Origin: Pseudomonas sp. R37(2017)
Lineage (GTDB): Bacteria > Pseudomonadota > Gammaproteobacteria > Pseudomonadales > Pseudomonadaceae
DNA length: 64,000 nucleotides
NCBI RefSeq assembly: GCF_002113375.1
Contig: NZ_NEHO01000018.1
Location: forward strand, 51,075-115,074
Reading direction: 5' to 3'
Made by a program: the position numbers and the translations under genes. Position 1 is the first letter of the stretch; each line of letters begins with the position of its first letter. Below, in pieces: positions 19,174 to 26,461 of the stretch. Under the pieces are notes generated by a model, which had not been told where the DNA came from, did not search any database, and saw nothing but the letters and a program-made list of their open reading frames with translations.

Positions 19174-19377
19174 GACTGCTCCTTAGAAGCTGTCCTGAAA
19201 GGGGCGAGCGGTGATACGGCATCGAACCGAAAGCCGAGGGACATTGAACGCTCCCCCAAGCGCTTTGGATGCTGCCTGAACTCGCTACCGACTTTCGAAC
19301 ACCTTCCAGAGGCCTGTGTAACAGAAAAAGCGCACACAGGTCTCTGGCTGACGACAACCGGTCTGACCGGCAGCGGG

Positions 19378-21300
19378 TTATTGTGATTTTCTGACCCGCA
19401 GGTACCACTCGGACAGCAGTCGTACCTGTTTGTCGGTGTAACCCCGCTCGACCATCCGTGTGACGAAGTCGTTGTGTTTCTGCTGGTCCTCTTTGCTGGC
19501 CTTGGCATTGAAGCTGATGACTGGCAGCAGGTCCTCGGTGTTGGAGAACATTTTCTTCTCGATGACCACCCGCAGTTTTTCGTAGCTGAGCCAGGTCGGG
19601 TTCTTGCCGTTGTTGTTGGCCCGGGCACGCAGGACGAAGTTGACGATTTCGTTGCGGAAATCCTTCGGATTGCTGATGCCGGCCGGTTTTTCGATTTTCT
19701 CCAGTTCTTCGTTCAGGGCTACGCGGTTGAGGATTTCGCCGGTTTCCGGATCGCGGTACTCCTGGTCCTGGATCCAGAAGTCGGCGTACAGCACATAACG
19801 ATCGAAGATGTTCTGGCCGTACTCGCTATAGGACTCGAGGTAGGCGGTCTGGATCTCCTTGCCGATGAATTCGATGTAGCGCGGTGCCAGGTACTCCTTG
19901 AGGTAACGCAGATAGCGTTCGCGGGTCTCGGCCTGGAACTGTTCCTGTTCGATCTGTTGTTCCAGCACGTAGAGCAGATGCACCGGGTTGGCGGCGATTT
20001 CGTGCGGGTCGAAGTTGAACACCTTCGACAGGATCTTGAACGCGAAGCGGGTGGAGAGACCGTTCATGCCTTCGTCGACACCGGCGTTGTCGCGGTATTC
20101 CTGGATCGACTTGGCTTTTGGATCGGTATCCTTGAGGTTCTCGCCGTCGTACACGCGCATCTTCGAGTAGATGTTGGAGTTTTCCGGCTCCTTGAGGCGC
20201 GAGAGCACGGTGAACTGGGCCAGCATCTTCAGGGTGTCCGGCGCGCAATGCGCCTTGGCCAGGGAGCTGTTGAACAGCAGTTTGTCGTAGATCTTGACCT
20301 CGTCACTGACCCGCAGGCAGTACGGCACTTTGACGATGTAGATCCGGTCGATGAAGGCTTCGTTGTTCTTGTTGTTGCGGAAGGTATGCCATTCCGATTC
20401 GTTTGAGTGCGCCAGCAGGATCCCGGTGAACGGAATCGCGCCCAGACCCTCGGTACTGTTGTAGTTACCTTCCTGGGTAGCGGTCAGCAGTGGGTGCAGC
20501 ACCTTGATCGGTGCCTTGAACATCTCCACGAACTCCATCAGACCCTGGTTGGCCCGGCACAGGGCGCCCGAGTAGCTGTAGGCGTCGGCGTCGTTCTGCG
20601 GGAATTCCTCCAGTTTGCGGATATCGACCTTGCCCACCAGCGCCGAGATGTCCTGGTTGTTTTCGTCACCGGGTTCGGTCTTGGCCACGGCGATCTGGTT
20701 GAGGATCGACGGGTAGAGTTTCACGACGCGGAACTGGCTGATGTCGCCACCGAATTCGGCCAGGCGTTTGGTTGCCCATGGCGACATGATGGTATTGAGG
20801 TAGCGCCGTGGAATGCCAAAGTCTTCCTCGAGGATCGCTCCATCTTCAGTGGAGTTGAACAGACCCAGAGGCGACTCGAACACCGGCGAGCCCTTGATGG
20901 CATAGAAGGGCACTTTTTCCATCAGTTGTTTCAGCTTCTCGGCCAGGGACGATTTACCGCCACCGACAGGGCCGAGCAGGTAAAGAATCTGTTTCTTTTC
21001 TTCCAGGCCTTGAGCGGCGTGGCGGAAGTACGACACGATCTGGTCGATGCATTCTTCCATCCCGTGGAAGTCTTCAAAGGCCGGATAGCGGCGAATGACC
21101 TTGTTGGAGAAAATGCGCGACAGTCTCGAGTTGGTCGAGGTGTCGAGCAGTTCCGGTTCACCGATGGCCAGCAGCAGACGCTCGGCGGCGGAAACGTAGG
21201 CGCTGCGGTCCTTTTTGCACAGCTCAAGATACTCTTGCAGTGAGAGTTCTTCCTGGCGTGTGGACTCGAAGCGTTGTTGGAAGTGGCTAAAGATACTCAT
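19378..21300 (-). CDS. prkA: PrkA-type serine protein kinase (YeaG homologue)
   Basis: This 640-residue protein has an N-terminal AAA-type domain with Walker A GPVGGGKSSLAEKL (near 111-124) and the characteristic IKGSPVFESPLGLF and FGIPRRYLNTIMSPWATKRL segments. The C-terminal PrkA kinase-like domain ends YLRVRKSQ. In E. coli YeaG acts under nitrogen or carbon starvation. The gene leads the prkA-yeaH-spoVR group. About 200 bp without a gene separate it from yeaH, so yeaH could have its own promoter or an RNA-processing site. On the minus strand TATCCT around 21486-21491 is a possible -10 box. Confidence 0.94.
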   Translation of the reverse strand: MSIFSHFQQRFESTRQEELSLQEYLELCKKDRSAYVSAAERLLLAIGEPELLDTSTNSRLSRIFSNKVIRRYPAFEDFHGMEECIDQIVSYFRHAAQGLEEKKQILYLLGPVGGGKSSLAEKLKQLMEKVPFYAIKGSPVFESPLGLFNSTEDGAILEEDFGIPRRYLNTIMSPWATKRLAEFGGDISQFRVVKLYPSILNQIAVAKTEPGDENNQDISALVGKVDIRKLEEFPQNDADAYSYSGALCRANQGLMEFVEMFKAPIKVLHPLLTATQEGNYNSTEGLGAIPFTGILLAHSNESEWHTFRNNKNNEAFIDRIYIVKVPYCLRVSDEVKIYDKLLFNSSLAKAHCAPDTLKMLAQFTVLSRLKEPENSNIYSKMRVYDGENLKDTDPKAKSIQEYRDNAGVDEGMNGLSTRFAFKILSKVFNFDPHEIAANPVHLLYVLEQQIEQEQFQAETRERYLRYLKEYLAPRYIEFIGKEIQTAYLESYSEYGQNIFDRYVLYADFWIQDQEYRDPETGEILNRVALNEELEKIEKPAGISNPKDFRNEIVNFVLRARANNNGKNPTWLSYEKLRVVIEKKMFSNTEDLLPVISFNAKASKEDQQKHNDFVTRMVERGYTDKQVRLLSEWYLRVRKSQ

Positions 21301-21531
21301 GACGTCACCTCGCTCGATACGTGGAGCCGACGCCGGATCACTCAGTCGATGCTGGCAGCAACCGAACAGGCGATTGCTGTTTACCCCCCAGAACTCTCCC
21401 GGAGCTGACTACTCCGAAAGCTACTCCCGATGACCCGTGCGCCGGTGTACCGGCTCTCCCCTGTTTTGGATGGCCTGGGCTTAAGGATAGTTGGGAATTC
21501 GGGAGGTAAAGGCGAGATACGTAATTAGTTG

Positions 21532-21552
21532 TGGCAGACCGTTCGTCTGCCA
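21532..21552. repeat. Inverted repeat between glpE and prkA
   Basis: TGGCAGAC (21532-21539) and GTCTGCCA (21545-21552) form a perfect 8-bp stem with a 5-nt loop. There is no T tract on either side, so it is not a typical terminator. It could be an operator for prkA or an RNA stem after glpE. The 297-bp prkA upstream region (21301-21597) also holds a palindrome GCCGGTGTACCGGC at 21441-21454. No gene is seen in it. Confidence 0.45.
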
Positions 21553-21597
21553 CCGCGCCAGCCCGCGGGAGCCGGGGCCTGCAACGTTACAAAAAAA

Positions 21598-21927
21598 TTA
21601 TTCGGAGGTGCCTTGCGCCGTTTCTGCAGGAAAGGTCGTACGCCACAACTCGAATCCGCCATCCATGCTGTAGACGTCGGAGAAGCCCTGGCTGATCAGG
21701 TAGGCGGCTGCGCTCTGGCTGGAGTTGCCGTGGTAGCAGACCACCACGGTCGGCGCATCGAGGTCGGCGTTGCGAATGAAGTCGGAGACCGAATGGTTGT
21801 CCAGGTGTTTGGAGCCGCTGATATGCAGCGCGGCATAAGTGGCCGGATCGCGGATGTCGACCACGACTGCGCCCTGTTCGCGCAGGGCCTGGGCCTGTTC
21901 CGGGGGGATACGTTTGAATTCGCTCAT
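21598..21927 (-). CDS. glpE: Thiosulfate sulfurtransferase GlpE (rhodanese domain)
   Basis: This 109-residue single-domain rhodanese begins MSEFKRIPPEQA and contains VVVDIRDPATY and the active-site loop VVCYHGNSSQSAAAYL, with the catalytic Cys in the five-residue loop CYHGNS. It transfers sulfur from thiosulfate to cyanide or a dithiol in vitro. It follows apaH by 33 nt on the minus strand and is the last gene of the lptD-to-glpE run. Confidence 0.94.
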   Translation of the reverse strand: MSEFKRIPPEQAQALREQGAVVVDIRDPATYAALHISGSKHLDNHSVSDFIRNADLDAPTVVVCYHGNSSQSAAAYLISQGFSDVYSMDGGFELWRTTFPAETAQGTSE

Positions 21928-21960
21928 GGCGGGCTCCTGTGGCTCGGCTGAATGGGCAGT

Positions 21961-22842
21961 CTAGCGCGGAGCGCTGGCTGGCGATGTTTGGGAAATGGAT
22001 GAGGCGACTGGCGGCACGGCATGGCCGTGTTCATCGCATTTGCAGGACAGGCGCTCAAAGCTGTCGACGTTCATCAGGGTCAGGGCGCCGCCCCAGACGC
22101 AGCCGCTGTCGAGGGCCGAGATGCCCGGCTCATGGACGTTGCCTTCCAGCGCCGCCCAGTGACCGAAGATGATTTTCACATCCCTGGTCTTGCGTTCCTT
22201 GTGCTGGAACCAGGGCTTGTAGCCCGGTGGTGCGGTATCGAGGCCTTCCTTGCTCTTGAGGTCGAGTTTGCCTTCGGCGGTGCAAAAGCGCATGCGTGTG
22301 AAATAGTTGGTGATCACCCGCAGGCGCGTCACGCCTTTGAGGTCGCTGTCCCATTTCGCCGGGTCGTTGCCATACATGCCGTCGAGGTAAGGCGGCAACA
22401 GGTTGTCGTCACGCAAGGCGGTCTCGACTTCGGCGGCACATTTCAAGGCTTTGCGCAGCGACCACTGCGGCGGGATGCCGGCATGGACCAGTGCAACGTT
22501 GCGCTGTTCGTCGTAGTGCAGGAGCTTTTGCTGGCGCAGCCATTCGAGCAGTTCGGCGCTATCGGGCGCTTCAATGATCTCGCGCAGGGTGTCGGCCTTC
22601 TTCAGGCGTTCGATGTTGCGTCCGGCCGCCAGCAGGTGCAGGTCGTGGTTGCCGAGCACGCACACCAGCGATTCGCGGATGCTATAGAGGAAGCGCAGGG
22701 TTTCCAGCGACTGCGGGCCGCGGTTGACCAGGTCGCCCACCAGCCACAGGCGATCCCGTTGAGGGTCGAACGCCACTTGTTTGAGCAGGCATTGCAAGGC
22801 CTGAAGACAGCCTTGCAGGTCGCCGACAGCGTACGTTGCCAT
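21961..22842 (-). CDS. apaH: Symmetrical bis(5'-nucleosyl)-tetraphosphatase
   Basis: This 293-residue metallophosphoesterase begins MATYAVGDLQGC, with the motifs GDLQGC, LVGDLVNRGP and LGNHDLHLLA in order, and a later H in IIFGHWAALEG. It hydrolyses Ap4A to two ADP and removes Np4 caps from RNA 5' ends. The start overlaps the apaG stop by one base (TGATG), consistent with coupling. Confidence 0.96.
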   Translation of the reverse strand: MATYAVGDLQGCLQALQCLLKQVAFDPQRDRLWLVGDLVNRGPQSLETLRFLYSIRESLVCVLGNHDLHLLAAGRNIERLKKADTLREIIEAPDSAELLEWLRQQKLLHYDEQRNVALVHAGIPPQWSLRKALKCAAEVETALRDDNLLPPYLDGMYGNDPAKWDSDLKGVTRLRVITNYFTRMRFCTAEGKLDLKSKEGLDTAPPGYKPWFQHKERKTRDVKIIFGHWAALEGNVHEPGISALDSGCVWGGALTLMNVDSFERLSCKCDEHGHAVPPVASSISQTSPASAPR

Positions 22843-23222
22843 CAGTGCAGCGCTCCGGGCACCGCCAGGCGGAAGGGTGCAATGATGGCATCGAAATGTT
22901 TGCCGTCATCGGAAAGCATCTGATAAGTGCCTTGCATGGTGCCGACCTTGGTGGTCATGACCGTGCCGCTGCTGTAGGTATGGCTCTTGCCGGGGTCGAT
23001 CAATGGTTGCTGGCCGACTACGCCTGCGCCGCGCACTTCTTCGACATGTCCGTCGCCATCGGTGATGATCCAGTGCCGTGAAAGCAGTTTGGCGGGCATT
23101 TCGCCATTATTTTGCACGGTGATGGTGTAGGCGAAGGCAAAGCGATCGAGTTCGGGTTGCGATTGTTCTGCCAGATAGCGGGTGACGACGCTGACGTCGA
23201 CCTGATAGCGAGGATCGGACAT
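22842..23222 (-). CDS. apaG: ApaG family protein
   Basis: This 126-residue all-beta protein has the ApaG/FN3-like fold: FAFAYTITVQNNGEMPAKLLSRHWIITDGDG, then VVGQQPLIDPGKSHTYSSGT and GTMQGTYQM, and a C-terminal PFRLAVPGALH. The molecular role is unknown, although mutants in relatives affect magnesium and cobalt efflux. It is coupled to apaH. About 115 bp separate it from rsmA, with a strong hairpin in that gap. Confidence 0.94.
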   Translation of the reverse strand: MSDPRYQVDVSVVTRYLAEQSQPELDRFAFAYTITVQNNGEMPAKLLSRHWIITDGDGHVEEVRGAGVVGQQPLIDPGKSHTYSSGTVMTTKVGTMQGTYQMLSDDGKHFDAIIAPFRLAVPGALH

Positions 23223-23286
23223 GCAAGGGGCCTTAAAAACGAAGCGGGACGCGGGGCGTAGCTGATGGCGTTCAGTCTAGGCCAAG

Positions 23287-23323
23287 TATCGGGTAGTAGG
23301 CCAGAGTGGCTTCCTACCCGATA
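23287..23323. repeat. Long hairpin between rsmA and apaG
   Basis: TATCGGGTAG (23287-23296) and CTACCCGATA (23314-23323) are a perfect 10-bp inverted repeat with a further inner pairing CCA/TGG. No T tract follows on the minus strand, so it may be an RNA-processing or stability element rather than a simple terminator. Confidence 0.55.
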
Positions 23324-23337
23324 GCGCTCATCGCCTG

Positions 23338-24156
23338 TCAGTCTGCGGCAGGCTTTTGTGGCGCTTGTTCGCTGAGCTTGTCGGCCAGGCGCACGAAGGC
23401 GGCCAGGTCGAGTTGCTCTGGACGCAGGCCACCATCGACGCCGGCGGCTTCGATTTCGGCATTGCTCAGCAGCAGTTTGAGGGTGTTGCGCAGGGTTTTT
23501 CGGCGCTGGTTGAACGCTTCGCGCACGATCCGCTCCAGCAAGCGGTGATCCTTGGCCGGATGCGGCAGTACCGCGTGGGGCACCAGGCGCACGATGGCCG
23601 AGTCGACTTTCGGTGGCGGATTGAACGCACCCGGGCCAACGTTGAACAGGTGCTCGACCCGGCAGTGGTACTGAACCATGATCGACAGGCGGCCCCAGTC
23701 ACCACCACCGGGGCCCGCAGCCAGGCGCTCGACCACTTCCTTTTGCAGCATGAAGTGCATGTCGCGAATCAGGTGCGAGTTGTGCAGGAGGTGAAAAATC
23801 AGCGGCGTGGAGATGTTGTACGGCAGGTTGCCGACCACCCGCAGGCTGCCTGGCGCGGCATTCAGGCTGTTGAAGTCGAACTTCAGTGCATCGCCCTGAT
23901 GCAGGTTGAAGTTGCTCCTGCCGGCAAACTGCTGGTTGAGGATCGGGATCAGGTCCTTGTCCAGTTCCACCACGTCGAGTTGCGCGCCACTGCTGAGCAG
24001 GCCTTGGGTCAGTGCGCCCTGGCCCGGTCCGATTTCCAGCAGGCGGTCTTCTGCCTTGGCATGGATGGAACGCAGGATGCGGTCGATAACGCCGGCATCG
24101 TGCAGGAAGTTCTGGCCAAAGCGTTTGCGCGCCTTGTGTTGGTATTGCTCGGTCAT
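23338..24156 (-). CDS. rsmA: 16S rRNA (adenine1518-N6/adenine1519-N6)-dimethyltransferase
   Basis: This 272-residue SAM-dependent methyltransferase begins with the KRFGQNFLHD segment, then motif I EIGPGQGALTQ, the acidic VELDKDL and the catalytic NLPYNIST (NLPY motif IV). The C-terminal helical domain contains FNQRRKTLRNTLK. It dimethylates two adjacent adenosines in helix 45 of 16S rRNA. The start overlaps the pdxA stop by 4 nt. Confidence 0.97.
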   Translation of the reverse strand: MTEQYQHKARKRFGQNFLHDAGVIDRILRSIHAKAEDRLLEIGPGQGALTQGLLSSGAQLDVVELDKDLIPILNQQFAGRSNFNLHQGDALKFDFNSLNAAPGSLRVVGNLPYNISTPLIFHLLHNSHLIRDMHFMLQKEVVERLAAGPGGGDWGRLSIMVQYHCRVEHLFNVGPGAFNPPPKVDSAIVRLVPHAVLPHPAKDHRLLERIVREAFNQRRKTLRNTLKLLLSNAEIEAAGVDGGLRPEQLDLAAFVRLADKLSEQAPQKPAAD

Positions 24157-25142
24157 AAACGGGTCTCGGCCATCTGGTAGGCGGTTTCCAGGGCGACTTG
24201 CAGGCTGCCGGTGTCGATCTTGCCGCTGCCGGCCAGGTCCAGGGCGGTGCCGTGGTCGACCGAGGTGCGGATGATGGGCAAGCCGAGGGTCACGTTGACT
24301 GCCGCGCCGAAGCCTTTGTACTTCAGCACCGGCAGGCCCTGGTCGTGGTACATCGCCAGCACTGCATCGCAGTGCTCCAGATATTTGGGGGTAAACAGAG
24401 TGTCGGCGGGCAGGGGACCACGCAGGTCCATGCCCTCGCCGCGCAAGCGCTCTAATGTGGGTTCGATGATATCGATTTCTTCATGGCCCAGGTGTCCGCC
24501 TTCACCGGCATGCGGGTTGAGTCCGCAGACCAGGATGCGTGGCTGGGCGATGCCGAATTTGTTTTGCAGGTCGGCGTGCAGGATTCGCGTGACGCGCTCC
24601 AGGCGCTCTGGCGTGATTGCATCGGCAATCTCGCGAAGGGGCAGGTGAGTGGTCACCAGGGCCACGCGCAAGCCGCGCGTGGCCAGCATCATCACCACTT
24701 GCGCGGTATGGGTCAGGTCTGCGAGGAATTCGGTGTGCCCGGAAAAGGCAATGCCCGATTCGTTGATTACGCCTTTGTGCACCGGCGCGGTGATCATGCC
24801 GGCAAAATCCCCGTTCAGGCAGCCCTGGCCGGCGCGGGTCAGGGTTTCCAGAACGAAGGCAGCGTTGGCCTTGTCCAGTTGCCCGGCAACGACCTTGGCG
24901 CTGAGCGGTGTATCCCAGACGTACAGGCTGTTGGCGGGCGCGGGTGCATCCGGCCAGTTGCCCGGCGTGACCGGCAGCAAGTCGACAGCCACGCCCAGTT
25001 GCGCGGCCCGCTCGATGAGCAGGTCGCGGCTGGTGATGGCAATCAGTGGGTGGGGCTGGGCTTGCGAGGCGAGCAGCAGGCACAGGTCGGGACCTATGCC
25101 GGCCGGTTCACCGGGTGTCAGCGCGAAACGTTGAGGCTTCAC
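24153..25142 (-). CDS. pdxA: 4-hydroxythreonine-4-phosphate dehydrogenase
   Basis: This 329-residue protein begins with RFALTPGEPAGIGPDL and has the metal-ligand and substrate segments ITAPVHKGVI, GHTEFLADLT, LNPHAGEGGHLGHEE and MYHDQGLPVLKY. It oxidises 4-phosphohydroxy-threonine with NAD in pyridoxal phosphate synthesis. It overlaps surA by 4 nt and rsmA by 4 nt, so the three are one operon. Confidence 0.97.
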   Translation of the reverse strand: MKPQRFALTPGEPAGIGPDLCLLLASQAQPHPLIAITSRDLLIERAAQLGVAVDLLPVTPGNWPDAPAPANSLYVWDTPLSAKVVAGQLDKANAAFVLETLTRAGQGCLNGDFAGMITAPVHKGVINESGIAFSGHTEFLADLTHTAQVVMMLATRGLRVALVTTHLPLREIADAITPERLERVTRILHADLQNKFGIAQPRILVCGLNPHAGEGGHLGHEEIDIIEPTLERLRGEGMDLRGPLPADTLFTPKYLEHCDAVLAMYHDQGLPVLKYKGFGAAVNVTLGLPIIRTSVDHGTALDLAGSGKIDTGSLQVALETAYQMAETRL

Positions 25143-26461
25143 TGCGCTGCCTGGTCGGCGCCAGGGAGTTTGATTTCCACGTACGCTTCGTCACGGATCT
25201 GACGCAGCCAGGTTTGCAGCTCTTCGTCGTATTTGCGGTTACGCAAGACGGTCATTGCCTGCTGCTCGCGAGCCTGGGAGGTGCTGTCGGTGGCGCGACG
25301 GCCAAGGACTTCCAGGACGTGCCAGCCGTATTGGGTCTGGAACGGCTTGGACAGTTGACCTTGCGGGGTCTTGGCCATCACTTCGCGGAACTCGGGCACC
25401 AGCACGTTCGGGTCGATCCAGTTCAGGTCGCCGCCGTTGAGGGCGGAACCCGGGTCTTCCGAATAGCTTTTCGCCAGCTCGCCGAAGTCTTCACCGGCCT
25501 GGATACGGCTGTAGAGCGATTCGGCCAGGGCCTTGGTTTTCGCTTCGTCGCGGATCGGGCTCGGTTTGACCAGGATGTGACGCACATGCACTTCATCGCG
25601 CATCTGGGTTTCGCCGCCACGCTTGTCGAGGACCTTCAGGATGATGAAGCCGCCCGGGGTACGCATTGGCTGGGTGACATCACCCACCGGCAAGGTGCTC
25701 AGCAGGCGATCGAATGGTGGGGGCAGTTGAGCGGCTTTACGCCAGCCCATGTCGCCACCTTCCAGTGCGGTTTCGCTGGCGGACTTGGCGATCGCCAACT
25801 GACCGAAGTCAGCGCCTTGCTTGAGTTGCTGGTAAATCGCATCGGCCTGTTTGGCGGCACTCTGAATTGCGTCGGCGTTGGCGCTTTCCGGCGTAGGAAT
25901 CAGGATGTTGGCCAGGTGGAACTCTTCGGACAGCTGCATTTTGCCCAGGTCCGACGCCAGGAAGTTTTTCACTTCCTGCTCGGAGACCTGAATGCGTTCG
26001 GCGACCCGGCGCTGGCGCACACGGCTGATGACCATTTCGCGGCGAATCTGCTCACGCGCGTCGTCGTAGGACAGACCGTCGCGAGTCAGGGCGGCGCGGA
26101 ACTGCTCGACCGACATGTTGTTGCGCTGGGCAATGGTGCCCACGGCCTGGTTCAACTCTTCATCGGTAATGCGGATGCCGGAGCGATCGCCGATCTGCAA
26201 TTGCAGGTTTTCGACGATCAGGCGTTCCAGTACCTGCTGCTCCAGCACGCTGGACGGCGGCACGGCAGAACCACGCTTGCGAATGGTTTGCTGGACTTCA
26301 CGAACACGTTGGTCCAACTGGCTCTGCATGACCACGTCGTTGTCGACGATGGCCACCACTTTATCGATGGACTGTACGGCGGCACTGGCCGCCGTAGTCA
26401 GGAACAGCGCGCCCAGCATCAGCGGGCGCAGACAATCAGAAAGCTTGGTCTTCACGTTCAC
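25139..26461 (-). CDS. surA: Periplasmic chaperone and peptidyl-prolyl isomerase SurA
   Basis: This 440-residue protein has a signal peptide ending near ASAA (about 1-28), the SurA N-terminal domain (VDNDVVMQSQLDQRVREV), and two parvulin domains with HLANILIPTP and VHVRHILVKPSP. It escorts outer-membrane proteins, including LptD, across the periplasm. The start codon lies inside the last 26 nt of lptD, so the chaperone is coupled to one of its clients. Confidence 0.97.
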   Translation of the reverse strand: MNVKTKLSDCLRPLMLGALFLTTAASAAVQSIDKVVAIVDNDVVMQSQLDQRVREVQQTIRKRGSAVPPSSVLEQQVLERLIVENLQLQIGDRSGIRITDEELNQAVGTIAQRNNMSVEQFRAALTRDGLSYDDAREQIRREMVISRVRQRRVAERIQVSEQEVKNFLASDLGKMQLSEEFHLANILIPTPESANADAIQSAAKQADAIYQQLKQGADFGQLAIAKSASETALEGGDMGWRKAAQLPPPFDRLLSTLPVGDVTQPMRTPGGFIILKVLDKRGGETQMRDEVHVRHILVKPSPIRDEAKTKALAESLYSRIQAGEDFGELAKSYSEDPGSALNGGDLNWIDPNVLVPEFREVMAKTPQGQLSKPFQTQYGWHVLEVLGRRATDSTSQAREQQAMTVLRNRKYDEELQTWLRQIRDEAYVEIKLPGADQAAQ

